This document shows, piece by piece, positions 16,569 to 25,584 of a DNA stretch of 64,000 nucleotides; positions within the stretch are counted from its first letter, which is position 1, and each line of letters starts with the position of its first letter. The stretch is from assembly GCA_934454405.1 (NCBI GenBank), contig CAKSFN010000007.1, positions 65,867 to 129,866 of the forward strand, given 5' to 3'. The DNA is from an uncultured Eubacteriales bacterium. GTDB taxonomy: Bacteria > Bacillota > Clostridia > Oscillospirales > UBA644. The notes beneath the pieces are model-generated. The model searched no databases. It saw nothing but the letters and a program-made list of their open reading frames with translations, and was not told the DNA's origin. Position numbers and translations under genes: made by a program.

Positions 16569-18524
16569 TTGGCTGTATCAAAAATGCAGTTGGTGAATAT
16601 TGTCGGACCTTTGAGCGCGTATTCGGAAACGGCGCAGGCGGTTATCAAGACCGAGAGTTTTCACCCGGAAAATATACGAAACGTTCTTCGCGGCTTTTCG
16701 CATCTTTTACCGTATGAAGATGAAAACCCGTACAGACCGCTGCTTAAAAAGGCAAAAGAGCTTGCCGCTCTTGCCGGCAGGGGAGACGAAAAATCAAACA
16801 TTGACACGGGAACCGACGTTGCGGAAATGTCTGAACGGATTGACAGGCTTCATCAGTCATCCGCGGAATTGGATGAAAAGATACAGAATATCAAAAATAC
16901 GATTTTCGAAGAGGAACAGGTCGCTTCGCAGCTTGACGTCCTGTCGGAAACGGATTGTGATATTTCTGACCTGTTCAAGCTTGAGTTTATCAAATTCAGA
17001 TTCGGAAAACTTGCGAAAACCGTTTACAGCAAACTATCGTTTGTTGAGGATGAAAAGCTTTTTATTTTCATTCCGACTTCGATAAATACGGACTGTGTGT
17101 GGGGTATGTACTTCGCCGCAGCCGAGAATATCGAATATGTTGACAGTATTTTCGCTTCGCTGCAATTCGAACGCAAGTTTTTGAGTTCAAAAATACACGG
17201 AAATCCGAGCGAGGCGCGCAGACTTTTGACGGAAGAGATCGAAGAATCGCAAAATGCTCTTCAAGATGCGGAAAAACGAAAAAAAGAGCTTCTTTCGGAG
17301 GCAAAAAGTTATTCCGGCGCGGTTTTGAGAACCGTTGACCTGTTAAACGAAACGGAAGAATTGAAAAAATTCTGCGGAAAGACCGGAAAAAACTTCTATA
17401 TGGCGGGCTGGGTTCCGAGCGAGAGCGTCAAAGATTTTGAAAAGGCTCTTGAAGGTATAGGAGGTTTGAAGATAACAAAAGAAAAAGCTTCCAACCAGGG
17501 CTCTTCCGCGCCGACCAAGCTGAAAAATCCGCTGATTTTCAGACCTTTTGAAATGTTTGTCAGAATGTACGGGGTGCCCTGTTACGGTGAGTTCGACCCG
17601 ACGGCAATAGTTGCCCTGACATATTCGTTGTTTTTCGGAATTATGTTCGGGGATCTCGGGCAGGGGATATGCGTCAGCCTCATCGGTCTTTTGGCGTGGA
17701 AACTGAAAAAGCTTGAACTCGGAAAAATAATGATTCCGATAGGCGCTTTTTCCGCGTGTTTCGGCGTGGTTTACGATTCCGTTTTCGGTTATGAGGGCGT
17801 ATTGAGCCGTCTTATATTCGGAGAAGAAAGAGAGCTCGTTTTCACGCCGTCAAACCACATGATGCCGGCACTCGGAATTACCATCGCAATCGGCGTTGTT
17901 TTTATTGCGGTTGCGATGATTATGAATATAATCAACTCTTTCAGACGCAAAGATATCGAAAATGCTTTGTTCGGACCGAACGGTATTGCGGGACTTGTCT
18001 TCTATTGCGCATTGATAGGAGGACTTGTCGGACCTGTTCTCGGAATGTTCTCCGATATTTCATTCAACCTGCTTTCAACACCTTACGTTGTCGGGTTGCT
18101 TGTCGTCCCCGCTGTGATAATCTTCTTCCGCAAGCCTCTTGCAGATCTTTTTTCGGGAAGAAAAGAATGGTTTCCGAAGAAGTTCGGCGAATATCTGATG
18201 AGCAATATATTCGAGCTGTTCGAAACATTCCTCAGTTATTGCACAAACTCTCTTTCTTTTGTCCGTGTCGGCGCTTTCGCGCTGTCGCACGCAAGTATGA
18301 TGGGTGTTGTGTTCTCTCTTGCAGGCACGGTTCCCTCGGCAGCGTTCGGAAGCGGCAATCTTGTTGTAATAATCATCGGCAACCTGTTTGTTATGGCTCT
18401 TGAAGGACTTATCGTCGGGATTCAGGTGCTTCGTCTTGAATTTTATGAGCTGTTCAGTCGGTTTTACGGCGGTAACGGCGTTTCGTATTCGCCTCTTAAA
18501 CTTCGCAGTAATATGAATAGATAA
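16569..18524 (+). CDS. ntpI: V/A-type ATPase subunit I (a subunit)
   Basis: 651-residue membrane stator subunit with the half-channels for ion flow. The N-terminal cytoplasmic half (about 1-340) is coiled-coil rich; the C-terminal half has about seven or eight hydrophobic helices, including the conserved RPFEMFVRMYGVPCYGEFDPT entry and the LSYCTNSLSFVRVGAFALSHA helix. The start is taken as TTG at 16569 because MAVSKMQLVNIVG matches the usual N-terminus; an ATG at 16584 is possible. AAGGA lies 12 bases upstream. Confidence 0.93.
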   Translation: MAVSKMQLVNIVGPLSAYSETAQAVIKTESFHPENIRNVLRGFSHLLPYEDENPYRPLLKKAKELAALAGRGDEKSNIDTGTDVAEMSERIDRLHQSSAELDEKIQNIKNTIFEEEQVASQLDVLSETDCDISDLFKLEFIKFRFGKLAKTVYSKLSFVEDEKLFIFIPTSINTDCVWGMYFAAAENIEYVDSIFASLQFERKFLSSKIHGNPSEARRLLTEEIEESQNALQDAEKRKKELLSEAKSYSGAVLRTVDLLNETEELKKFCGKTGKNFYMAGWVPSESVKDFEKALEGIGGLKITKEKASNQGSSAPTKLKNPLIFRPFEMFVRMYGVPCYGEFDPTAIVALTYSLFFGIMFGDLGQGICVSLIGLLAWKLKKLELGKIMIPIGAFSACFGVVYDSVFGYEGVLSRLIFGEERELVFTPSNHMMPALGITIAIGVVFIAVAMIMNIINSFRRKDIENALFGPNGIAGLVFYCALIGGLVGPVLGMFSDISFNLLSTPYVVGLLVVPAVIIFFRKPLADLFSGRKEWFPKKFGEYLMSNIFELFETFLSYCTNSLSFVRVGAFALSHASMMGVVFSLAGTVPSAAFGSGNLVVIIIGNLFVMALEGLIVGIQVLRLEFYELFSRFYGGNGVSYSPLKLRSNMNR

Positions 18525-18540
18525 AGGATGGTATATTAAA

Positions 18541-18978
18541 ATGGAAAAAATCATAGTTCTCGCGCTTCTTCTGATGACAATGGTTCCGCTTGTAATCGCT
18601 GCCAAGCGTTCCAAAAACGGCAAATCCGGCAAAGCGGCTCTTATAACCAATATCTGTATGTTCTTCGCTCTCGGCATCGGCATAGTTATTGCGCTGCCTC
18701 TGACAGCCTCCGCCGCAGGCGAAACCACCGAAGCCGTTGCCGCAGCAGCAGGAAATCTTTCCGTCGGCACGGGTATGGCTTACATCGCCGCGGCTCTTTC
18801 GACGGGGCTTGCGTGTCTCGGAGCAGGCGTTGCCGTTGCTTCAGCCGCGAGTGCCGCAATAGGAGCGTCTTCCGAAAATCCGTCTATGTTCGCAAAGTCG
18901 ATTATCTTTGTTGCACTTGCCGAAGGTATCGCAATTTACGGTATGCTTATCTCGTTCCAGATAGTGGGAAAGCTGTAA
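18541..18978 (+). CDS. ntpK: V/A-type ATPase subunit K (proteolipid ring)
   Basis: 145 residues with four hydrophobic stretches, about 2-21, 33-57, 75-107 and 117-143. The ion-carrying carboxylate is Glu128 in LAEGIAIYG. The third stretch has the Gly/Ala-rich proteolipid helix; the first two resemble it little and carry LPLTASAAGE, which looks like a signal-peptidase site. The glutamine ligand seen in Na+-binding rings is not evident, which weakly favours protons; this is inference. Confidence 0.9.
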   Translation: MEKIIVLALLLMTMVPLVIAAKRSKNGKSGKAALITNICMFFALGIGIVIALPLTASAAGETTEAVAAAAGNLSVGTGMAYIAAALSTGLACLGAGVAVASAASAAIGASSENPSMFAKSIIFVALAEGIAIYGMLISFQIVGKL

Positions 18979-18981
18979 GCC

Positions 18982-19290
18982 ATGAAACTGTTTGTTATCA
19001 GCGACAATACCGACACCAAGATGGGGCTTCGTCTTTGCGGAATAGAAGGCGTTGTTGTTAACGACGAACCGTCGTTAAGGGCTGAGGTTGAAAAGTGTCT
19101 GAATGATTCCGAAATCGGAATTTTGCTTGTGACCGAAAAACTTTTCAGACTTGCGCCGGATTATATAAACGGACTGAAAACATACCGTTCGCTTCCGCTT
19201 ATTGTCGAGATTCCCGACAGACACGGCGCGGGCAGAACGAAAGACTCCGTAAATTCGTATATAAGCGAAGCCATTGGCGTCAAACTGTAA
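18982..19290 (+). CDS. V/A-type ATPase subunit F
   Basis: 102 residues, alternating beta/alpha (MKLFVISDNTDTKMGLRLCG, then IGILLVTEKLF and LPLIVEIPD), matching the small Rossmann-like central-stalk subunit F. It starts three bases after the subunit K stop and ends 15 bases before subunit E. Confidence 0.92.
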   Translation: MKLFVISDNTDTKMGLRLCGIEGVVVNDEPSLRAEVEKCLNDSEIGILLVTEKLFRLAPDYINGLKTYRSLPLIVEIPDRHGAGRTKDSVNSYISEAIGVKL

Positions 19291-19305
19291 GTCAAAGGAT
19301 ACTGT

Positions 19306-19878
19306 ATGGATAACAGAGAAAAACTCGAATTGCTGAGAGAAACTGTGCTCGCCGCGGCGCAGCGTTCCGCAGAGGAGACCGAAGCGGAAACAAAAAGGAT
19401 TATTGAGGAGACCGTTTCCTCTGAAAAAAAGCGTCTTTCCGACGAAATTGCGGAAATTAAATCCATGAGTTATGATGAACTCAGAAACCGAGACGAAAAA
19501 GAACTTGTCACCAAAGACGCAAAATTAAGAAAAAATATTCTCGTTAAGAGAGAGGCATATATGCGGGAACTCTTCTCCGAATTGGAGAACAGACTTGCGG
19601 CATTCCGCAAGTCCGACGGTTACGGAGAGTATCTGAAAAAAGCATACGAGGCAGCCGTAAAAGAGTTCGGAATACCCGATGTCGCTTATTGCGCAAAAGG
19701 TGAAAAAGAACTCTGCAAAAACATTCTTCCCGAACTTTCGTTTGAGGAAGATTCATCTGTAAGGCTCGGCGGCGTTATATTTGGAAAGGGAAATCTTTTG
19801 CTTGACCTTTCTTTTGACAACCGTGTTGAAAAGGAAAGAACGGATTTCATTAACGGCGGCAAATTGCGCCTTGAATGA
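19306..19878 (+). CDS. ntpE: V/A-type ATPase subunit E
   Basis: 190-residue peripheral-stalk subunit: a long N-terminal charged helix with heptads (about residues 1-100) then a compact C-terminal domain (LPELSFEEDSSVRLGGVIF). It would pair with the G/H-type subunit encoded first in the operon. The stop overlaps the subunit A start as ATGA. Confidence 0.9.
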   Translation: MDNREKLELLRETVLAAAQRSAEETEAETKRIIEETVSSEKKRLSDEIAEIKSMSYDELRNRDEKELVTKDAKLRKNILVKREAYMRELFSELENRLAAFRKSDGYGEYLKKAYEAAVKEFGIPDVAYCAKGEKELCKNILPELSFEEDSSVRLGGVIFGKGNLLLDLSFDNRVEKERTDFINGGKLRLE

Positions 19879-21671
19879 CGGAAAGTGACAATATGAACGA
19901 AAACATAACTATCTATTCGATCAACGGTCCTGTTGTCAAGGTCAAAAATGCGGACGACCTGAAAATGCAGGAGACCGTATATGTCGGAAATAAAAAACTG
20001 ATAGGTGAGGTTATTTCCAATGTGGACGGGGAAGTTACCGTCCAGGTATATGAATCCACGACGGGTTTGAAAACCGGTGAACCTATCGAACGAACCGGAA
20101 AGCCGATGAGCGTTACGCTCGCCCCGGGTATCATCGGCAATATTTTTGACGGTATCGAACGTCCTCTTAAAGCACTTGAAGCAGTCTCGTCGCCGTATAT
20201 CGAGACCGGCTGCGACGTTGAAAAAGCAGATACAAAGCGAAAATATGAGGTTTCCGTAACCGTTTCCGAAGGTGAAAAAATCAGACGCGGACAGATTTAT
20301 GCGACCTGCCGTGAAACATCAAGAATTGAATATCGAGCGCCGAGTACTTGTTCGGGAACCGTTATTTTTACGGCGAAAAACGGCGAATATACAATAACAG
20401 AAACTCTTATTAAGGTTCAGACGGAGCAGGGGACTGTCGAAGAACTCAGTCTGACGCAGGAATGGCCGATCCGCGTTCCCCGTCCCGTAGCCGAAAGATT
20501 ACCTCTTTCGAAACCTCTGATAACGGGACAAAGAAACGTTGACACGATGTTCCCGATTGCGAAAGGCGGTTCTGCGGCTATACCCGGAGGTTTCGGAACG
20601 GGCAAAACCATGCATCAGCACCAGCTTGCAAAATGGTCCGACGCTGACATAATCATTTATATCGGCTGCGGCGAACGCGGAAACGAAATGACGCAGGTAC
20701 TTGAAGAGTTTTCCGGGCTTATCGACCCGAAAACGGGAACTCCTCTCACGGACAGAACCGTTCTTATCGCAAACACGTCAAATATGCCCGTCGCCGCGCG
20801 CGAGGCGTCAATCTATACGGGTATAACCATCGCCGAGTATTATCGCGATATGGGTTACGATGTTGCAATTATGGCGGATTCGACCTCCCGATGGGCGGAA
20901 GCTCTCCGCGAGATCAGCGGCAGACTTGAAGAAATGCCCGCGGAAGAGGGATATCCCGCGTATCTTCCGTCGCGTCTTGCCGAGTTTTACGAGCGCGGCG
21001 GTTATGTTCGAACCCTCGGCGGTGAGGAAGCGTCGATCACTCTTATCGGTGCAGTGAGCCCGCAGGGAAGTGATTTTTCGGAGCCCGTAACACAGAATAC
21101 AAAGCGTTTTGTGTCCTGTTTTTGGGCGCTTGATAAGAGCCTTGCTTATTCAAGGCATTATCCCGCAATCAACTGGATGACAAGTTATTCGGAGTATATG
21201 GACTCTCTTGCGCCGTGGTACAATGAGAACGTAAATGCTAATTTTACAAAAAACCGCGGGCGTATTCTGCGTTTGCTGAATGAAGAAGATCAGCTGATGG
21301 AGATCGTTAAGCTGATAGGAGCGGACGTTTTACCTGACGCGCAAAGACTTGTCATCGAGACTGCTAGGGTTATCCGTGTCGGATTTCTTCAGCAAAACGC
21401 GATGCACCCCGTAGACACATATATGTCTATTGACAGACAGTTTAAGATGATGGATATTATCCTTTATCTTTATGATGAGGCGCAAAAAATCGTTTCGCGA
21501 GCCGTTCCGATATCACAACTTGTAAAAACCGGAATTTTCGATTCCGTTATCCGTCTGAAATTCGAAATCAAAGAAAACGACGATTCGATTTTTGAAGTGA
21601 AAAGAAATCAGATAGATTCGGCGTTTACAACAGTTTCGGAAGAGAATTTCGGTTCAAATGAGGTGAAATAA
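19875..21671 (+). CDS. ntpA: V/A-type ATPase catalytic subunit A
   Basis: 598-residue catalytic subunit. The N-terminal barrel has YSINGPVVKV; the P-loop is GGFGTGKT at residues 238-245; the Walker B region has VAIMADSTSRWAEALREISGR with LEEMPAEEGYPAYL. The P-loop varies slightly from the common GPFGxGKT. The start ATG at 19875 overlaps the upstream stop; an ATG at 19893 would give the shorter N-terminus usual in the family and cannot be excluded. Confidence 0.97.
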   Translation: MTESDNMNENITIYSINGPVVKVKNADDLKMQETVYVGNKKLIGEVISNVDGEVTVQVYESTTGLKTGEPIERTGKPMSVTLAPGIIGNIFDGIERPLKALEAVSSPYIETGCDVEKADTKRKYEVSVTVSEGEKIRRGQIYATCRETSRIEYRAPSTCSGTVIFTAKNGEYTITETLIKVQTEQGTVEELSLTQEWPIRVPRPVAERLPLSKPLITGQRNVDTMFPIAKGGSAAIPGGFGTGKTMHQHQLAKWSDADIIIYIGCGERGNEMTQVLEEFSGLIDPKTGTPLTDRTVLIANTSNMPVAAREASIYTGITIAEYYRDMGYDVAIMADSTSRWAEALREISGRLEEMPAEEGYPAYLPSRLAEFYERGGYVRTLGGEEASITLIGAVSPQGSDFSEPVTQNTKRFVSCFWALDKSLAYSRHYPAINWMTSYSEYMDSLAPWYNENVNANFTKNRGRILRLLNEEDQLMEIVKLIGADVLPDAQRLVIETARVIRVGFLQQNAMHPVDTYMSIDRQFKMMDIILYLYDEAQKIVSRAVPISQLVKTGIFDSVIRLKFEIKENDDSIFEVKRNQIDSAFTTVSEENFGSNEVK

Positions 21672-23039
21672 TTGCAATTTGATTATAAAGGGCTTTCCGG
21701 TATTAACGGACCTCTCGTAATTATTGACGGCGTGCGCGGTGTCGGATATGAAGAAGTCTGTGAAATCAAACTTAATGACGGCACAAAAAAACTCGGCAGA
21801 GTTATAGAAATAACGGGAGAGAAGGCAATTATTCAGGTTTTTGAGGGGACGATCGGTCTTTCGATGAACAACACCCGTACAAGATTCGCGGGAAAACCGA
21901 TGGAACTCGGCGTTTCAAAAGAACTCATCGGACGTGTTTTTAACGGCTCCGGCGAACCCATCGACGGTCTCGGTCCTGTTTTCGCAGAGAAGTTCATTGA
22001 TGTTAACGGCTTACCCATAAATCCTGTTTGCAGACGCTATCCGAGAAACTACATCCATACCGGAATATCGAGTATTGACGCGCTGATGACACTTATCAGG
22101 GGACAGAAACTTCCCGTTTTTTCCGGTTCCGGTATGTCTCACAATAAACTTGCCGCGCAGATTGTGCGTCAGGCAAGGCTCGGCTCGGAAGGTGAATTCG
22201 GCATAGTTTTTGGTTCAATGGGCATAAAGCACGATGTTTCTCAGTATTTTTTGCAACAGTTTCGGGAAGCGGGAGTTTTGTCAAAGGTCGTTATGTTCCA
22301 AAATCTTTCAAATGACCCGATAGCCGAAAGAATAATGATCCCTCGGCTGGCTCTTACCGCCGCGGAATATCTTGCATTTGAATGCGGAATGCACATACTT
22401 GTCATTCTCACGGATATGACTTCGTACGCTGAGGCCTTGCGTGAACTCTCGTCTTCAAAGAACGAAATTCCCGGAAGAAAAGGCTATCCCGGTTATCTGT
22501 ACTCCGACCTTGCGTCCATCTATGAAAGAGCCGGTATGGTGGAAGGAAAAAGCGGCTCGATAACCCAAATTCCCATACTGACAATGCCGAATGACGATAT
22601 TACGCACCCGATCCCCGACTTGACGGGTTATATTACCGAGGGACAGATAGTGCTTGACAGAAGCCTTGAACAAAAAGGCGTTTACCCGTCGGTTTCCGTT
22701 TTGTCATCTCTTTCGCGTCTGATGAAAGACGGAATAGGCGAGGGGTACACAAGGGAAGACCACTCTGTCGTTTCAAATCAGTTGTTTGCGTCGTATTCCA
22801 AGGTTCAGCAGGCGAGAAGTCTTGCCTCCGTTGTCGGAGAAGAGGAACTTTCGGATGTGGACAAACTGTATATGAGATTCGGCGAAGAGTTTGAAAAGCG
22901 TTTTTTGACGCAAGATTTTTCAGAGTCGAGAACAATAAACGAAACGCTTGACCTCGGCTGGGAGTTGCTTCGGATTCTTCCTGCGGGCGAACTTGACAGG
23001 GTAGATCCGAAATATATAGAAAAGTATTATAACAGATAA
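21672..23039 (+). CDS. ntpB: V/A-type ATPase subunit B
   Basis: 455-residue non-catalytic nucleotide-binding subunit. Opening YKGLSGINGPLVIIDGV and SGSGMSHNKLAAQIVRQA in place of a true P-loop are typical. ILTDMTSYAEALRELSSSKNEI and GYPGYLYSDLASIYERAG follow. It starts with TTG at 21672, supported by GAGGTGA six bases upstream and by the family N-terminus. Directly abuts subunit A. Confidence 0.97.
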   Translation: MQFDYKGLSGINGPLVIIDGVRGVGYEEVCEIKLNDGTKKLGRVIEITGEKAIIQVFEGTIGLSMNNTRTRFAGKPMELGVSKELIGRVFNGSGEPIDGLGPVFAEKFIDVNGLPINPVCRRYPRNYIHTGISSIDALMTLIRGQKLPVFSGSGMSHNKLAAQIVRQARLGSEGEFGIVFGSMGIKHDVSQYFLQQFREAGVLSKVVMFQNLSNDPIAERIMIPRLALTAAEYLAFECGMHILVILTDMTSYAEALRELSSSKNEIPGRKGYPGYLYSDLASIYERAGMVEGKSGSITQIPILTMPNDDITHPIPDLTGYITEGQIVLDRSLEQKGVYPSVSVLSSLSRLMKDGIGEGYTREDHSVVSNQLFASYSKVQQARSLASVVGEEELSDVDKLYMRFGEEFEKRFLTQDFSESRTINETLDLGWELLRILPAGELDRVDPKYIEKYYNR

Positions 23040-23050
23040 GGAATGAACCT

Positions 23051-23677
23051 ATGGCGGCAACGGTATTTGCTACGAAAGGAAACCTTATAAGTACACAACG
23101 CTCGCTTGCGCTTGCAAAGACGGGCTATGAACTTATGGATAAAAAACGTAATATCCTTATTCGGGAAATGATGTTGCTTGTCGACAAGGCAAATTCAATT
23201 CAATCCGAGATAGACAGTATTTTTTCCGAAGCGTACGCATCCTTGCTGGAAGCAAATCTTTCGTCAGGGGTAATCCAAAGCATTGCGGAAGCCGTTCCCG
23301 TTGAAAAAGGTGTCAGAATAAGAGCAAAAAGCGTTATGGGCGTTGAAGTCCCTCTTGTTACGCTCGAAGAAAAAAGGGGAGAGACCGTGCCGTACGGTCT
23401 TATGGAAACGGACGCCGCTCTTGATAACGCTTATTTGAAGTTCAAGCGTGTTAAAGAGCTTTGCGTAACATTGTCGGAAATCGAAAACTCCGTTTACAGG
23501 CTTGCCGTTGCAATAAAGAAAACTCAACGCAGAGCAAATTCGTTGAAAAATATCGTGATCCCGAAGCAGGAAGAAACCGTCAAGTTTATTATGAACACGC
23601 TTGAAGAAAAAGAGCGTGAAGAGTTTTCGAGAATGAAAATTATCAAAAACAGAAAAGATCACGAGGAGAAATATTGA
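23051..23677 (+). CDS. ntpD: V/A-type ATPase subunit D
   Basis: 208-residue central rotor coiled coil: two long helices (about 1-75 and 130-200) around a short middle region. FATKGNLISTQRSLALAKTGYELMDKKRN is recognisably subunit D but too long to be quoted as one motif; its key part is KTGYELMDKKRNIL. Last gene of the operon, followed by a terminator. Confidence 0.94.
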   Translation: MAATVFATKGNLISTQRSLALAKTGYELMDKKRNILIREMMLLVDKANSIQSEIDSIFSEAYASLLEANLSSGVIQSIAEAVPVEKGVRIRAKSVMGVEVPLVTLEEKRGETVPYGLMETDAALDNAYLKFKRVKELCVTLSEIENSVYRLAVAIKKTQRRANSLKNIVIPKQEETVKFIMNTLEEKEREEFSRMKIIKNRKDHEEKY

Positions 23678-23741
23678 GTTTTCTGTTTTTCCGTTCGTTT
23701 GCTTTTTCTGAAATAACCAATTTGACCTAAAACCGGAATGC

Positions 23742-23787
23742 GGAGATTGAAAATCCTTAAAAAGGGGATTGACAATCTCCACTTTTT
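23742..23787 (+). terminator. terminator of the tatD/V-ATPase operon
   Basis: GGAGATTG (23742-23749) pairs with CAATCTCC (23773-23780); an inner AATCC/GGATT pairing extends it, and ACTTTTT follows. The 3' arm overlaps the -35 of the next promoter, so the two elements share sequence. Confidence 0.8.
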
Positions 23788-23797
23788 ATGCTATAAT
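23769..23797 (+). promoter_or_regulatory. full-consensus promoter followed by a hairpin
   Basis: TTGACA (23769-23774), 17-base spacer, TATAAT (23792-23797). The transcript would start near 23804 and begin with a perfect 16-base stem, arms 23807-23822 and 23827-23842, loop GAAT. It is oriented towards the small reading frame at 23853 and the recombinase at 24268. Confidence 0.8.
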
Positions 23798-23806
23798 TTA
23801 AATATA

Positions 23807-23842
23807 CCGAATTGCGCAAAATGAATATTTTGCGCAATTCGG
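23807..23842 (+). repeat. perfect 16-base inverted repeat at a transcript 5' end
   Basis: CCGAATTGCGCAAAAT and its exact reverse complement, separated by GAAT. No T-run follows, so it is not a terminator. At the 5' end of an RNA it could stabilise the transcript, or as DNA it could be an operator. Confidence 0.8.
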
Positions 23843-23852
23843 GGCAGGAGAA

Positions 23853-23984
23853 ATGAAATCTGTGAAAAATCGGGATCCCCGACAGCCGTATTTGATATCA
23901 AAGGCGTTTTCGCTGCTTTTCACTATCCGGTTGGTGCTTATCGTTGATGTTCGGCTGTTTTTTGCGGTTGCTGACTTATTCTGA
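23853..23984 (+). CDS. possible 43-residue hydrophobic peptide
   Basis: Reading frame MKSVKNRDPRQPYLISKAF then a hydrophobic half (LLFTIRLVLIVDV...). It is just downstream of a consensus promoter and AGGAG, but AGGAG is only two bases from the ATG, closer than normal. An 11-codon frame from 23821, inside the hairpin loop, ends at this ATG as ATGA. Not recognised; it may be a remnant or a leader peptide. Confidence 0.3.
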   Translation: MKSVKNRDPRQPYLISKAFSLLFTIRLVLIVDVRLFFAVADLF

Positions 23985-24267
23985 AATAAATTAATTTGTT
24001 TAACTGACATTGATATATTTTTGAGCTCCGTGACTCTTGGTTTTCGCATTTAAAATTTTGCCGTCATTGCCTCAAATTTTTTCGATGATTATTCCGTTGC
24101 GTTTCGCTGTCCGTCATTTCTGTCACCGTGTGATATTCGACCGTTCGAATACAGACAACAGCGTGAATTCGACCGAACATCTCTTCAATCGCAACAACGC
24201 TGTTTGATGTGTTTTTTGTTATCTTTTTCAGATTCATTCTTTATCTTCAGTTTTTCGGAGGTTTTTT
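23985..24267. other. non-coding stretch before the recombinase gene
   Basis: AT-rich, T-rich on the plus strand, no convincing reading frame, promoter or tRNA. It ends with TCGGAGG, the ribosome binding site of the recombinase. It may be a long untranslated leader from the promoter at 23769. Confidence 0.5.
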
Positions 24268-25248
24268 ATGGTTTACGAATCCGTTCCGGGCTTCTGCCGT
24301 GAGTTTTTGTTTTATAAACGCAATGTTCAGAATCTGTCGCAAAAAACGGTTGACCAGTATTATCTTGATATGAAACTGTTCTTTCAATGGCTTGCTGATG
24401 AGAACGACATAAAATCGCCGTCTGTTGAAATTCCGTCCGACGGTCGGTTTGTCCCCATAGAGATTGTTAAAAAATTAACATTCGGAGATTTGCTCAGCTA
24501 CCTTAACTACACCACAAACGAACTTGAAAATCACGCGCGCGCCCGAGCGAGAAAGATATCTTCAATGCGCGGTTTTTTTAAGTATTTGCAGAAAAACAAC
24601 ATCATTGACGAAAACCCGGCGCTCAATCTTGAGGTTCCGAAAATGCCGAAAGCTCTCCCCGTTCATTTGAATCTTTTTGAGGCGAAAAAACTTTTGGAGT
24701 CAATCGATGGTAAGAATTTTTCTCGGAATTATTGTATAATTACTCTGTTTTTGAATTGCGGTATGCGTCTTTCGGAACTTGCGGGAATAGATATCGGAGA
24801 CATTGATTTTGACCGTGAATCGGTTGTTGTCAGAGGTAAAGGCAATAAAGAACGCAGGCTTCATCTGAACACAATGTGCATGGAGGCGGTTCAGAAATAT
24901 CTTAAAGACCGTTATTCGGAAACGCATGTTAAGGGCGGCGCGGAAAAAGCCCTGTTTTTGAGCAGAAACGGTAATCGCCTGTCAAACAGAATGATACAGA
25001 CCATGATAAAGACTTTTATTGAAAAAAGCGGGCTTGACCCTGAAAAAATTTCTACGCATAAACTGCGTCACACCGCGGCAACGCTGATGTATCAAAACGG
25101 CGTTGACGTGCGTGTTCTGCAAGTCGTTCTCGGGCACGCTAATCTCGGAACGACGCAGATTTATACCCATGTCGGTGACGATCAGGTTGATAAGGCAATC
25201 GAAAACAATCCTCTCGACGATCTTGAAATCCACAAAAAAAACGGTTAA
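24268..25248 (+). CDS. tyrosine recombinase, XerC/XerD type
   Basis: 326 residues. N-terminal SAM-like core-binding domain (about 1-115) and C-terminal catalytic domain with the expected residues: Arg in NCGMRLSELAG, Lys in the RGKGNKERR hairpin, HKLRHTAA (His and Arg), GHANLGTTQIYTHV (His, then the nucleophile Tyr). Length and full catalytic set fit a chromosomal Xer resolving dimers at dif, rather than a phage integrase, which would usually be longer. No attachment-site repeats flank it. XerC versus XerD cannot be settled from sequence alone. Confidence 0.88.
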   Translation: MVYESVPGFCREFLFYKRNVQNLSQKTVDQYYLDMKLFFQWLADENDIKSPSVEIPSDGRFVPIEIVKKLTFGDLLSYLNYTTNELENHARARARKISSMRGFFKYLQKNNIIDENPALNLEVPKMPKALPVHLNLFEAKKLLESIDGKNFSRNYCIITLFLNCGMRLSELAGIDIGDIDFDRESVVVRGKGNKERRLHLNTMCMEAVQKYLKDRYSETHVKGGAEKALFLSRNGNRLSNRMIQTMIKTFIEKSGLDPEKISTHKLRHTAATLMYQNGVDVRVLQVVLGHANLGTTQIYTHVGDDQVDKAIENNPLDDLEIHKKNG

Positions 25249-25272
25249 ACCGCGGTTTATCAGATAAAAATA

Positions 25273-25314
25273 TGAAGCGTTATCGAATTTCGGCGACGCT
25301 TCATTTTCCTTTTT
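25273..25314 (+). terminator. terminator after the recombinase
   Basis: TGAAGCGT (25273-25280) and ACGCTTCA (25296-25303), then TTTTCCTTTTT. Confidence 0.75.
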
Positions 25315-25365
25315 CGTCTCGATGTCATATCATATAATGATGTGATAAAAGAAAGGAAAACCGAG

Positions 25366-25584
25366 ATGAAAAAGTGTATTTTAATCAATTCTCCGACGCA
25401 TGTTCAACGCGCGAAAAAAATATTGTTCGAGAAAAATATTAAATGTTATACGGAAAAATTTCGCCGCGGCTCGGATTTGGGCTGTTCGTGGTGCGTGGTT
25501 ACGGACGAAAACTCCCTTTCCCTTGCGATAACTCTTCTCCGACAGCGGAGGATTCCGATATACGGAATAAAAAACCATGATTAA
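25366..25584 (+). CDS. DUF3343 putative Se/S-carrier-like protein
   Basis: 72 residues of the DUF3343 family, described as putative selenium/sulfur carrier-like. Short beta-alpha pattern (MKKCILINSPTHVQRAKKIL) with the cysteine pair in GSDLGCSWCVV. The start is the ATG at 25366, eight bases after GAAAGGA. It overlaps the cysteine desulfurase gene by eight bases, so a persulfide relay between the two is likely, though not shown. Confidence 0.78.
   Translation: MKKCILINSPTHVQRAKKILFEKNIKCYTEKFRRGSDLGCSWCVVTDENSLSLAITLLRQRRIPIYGIKNHD

Noticed and set aside
23798..24049. 83-codon minus-strand frame in the region before the recombinase
   Set aside because: No ribosome binding site; overlaps the promoter and hairpin; low-complexity Ser/Thr/Asn composition.
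24268..25248. The tyrosine recombinase as an integrase marking a mobile element
   Set aside because: Length and position fit a chromosomal Xer protein; no direct-repeat attachment sites or phage genes flank it.
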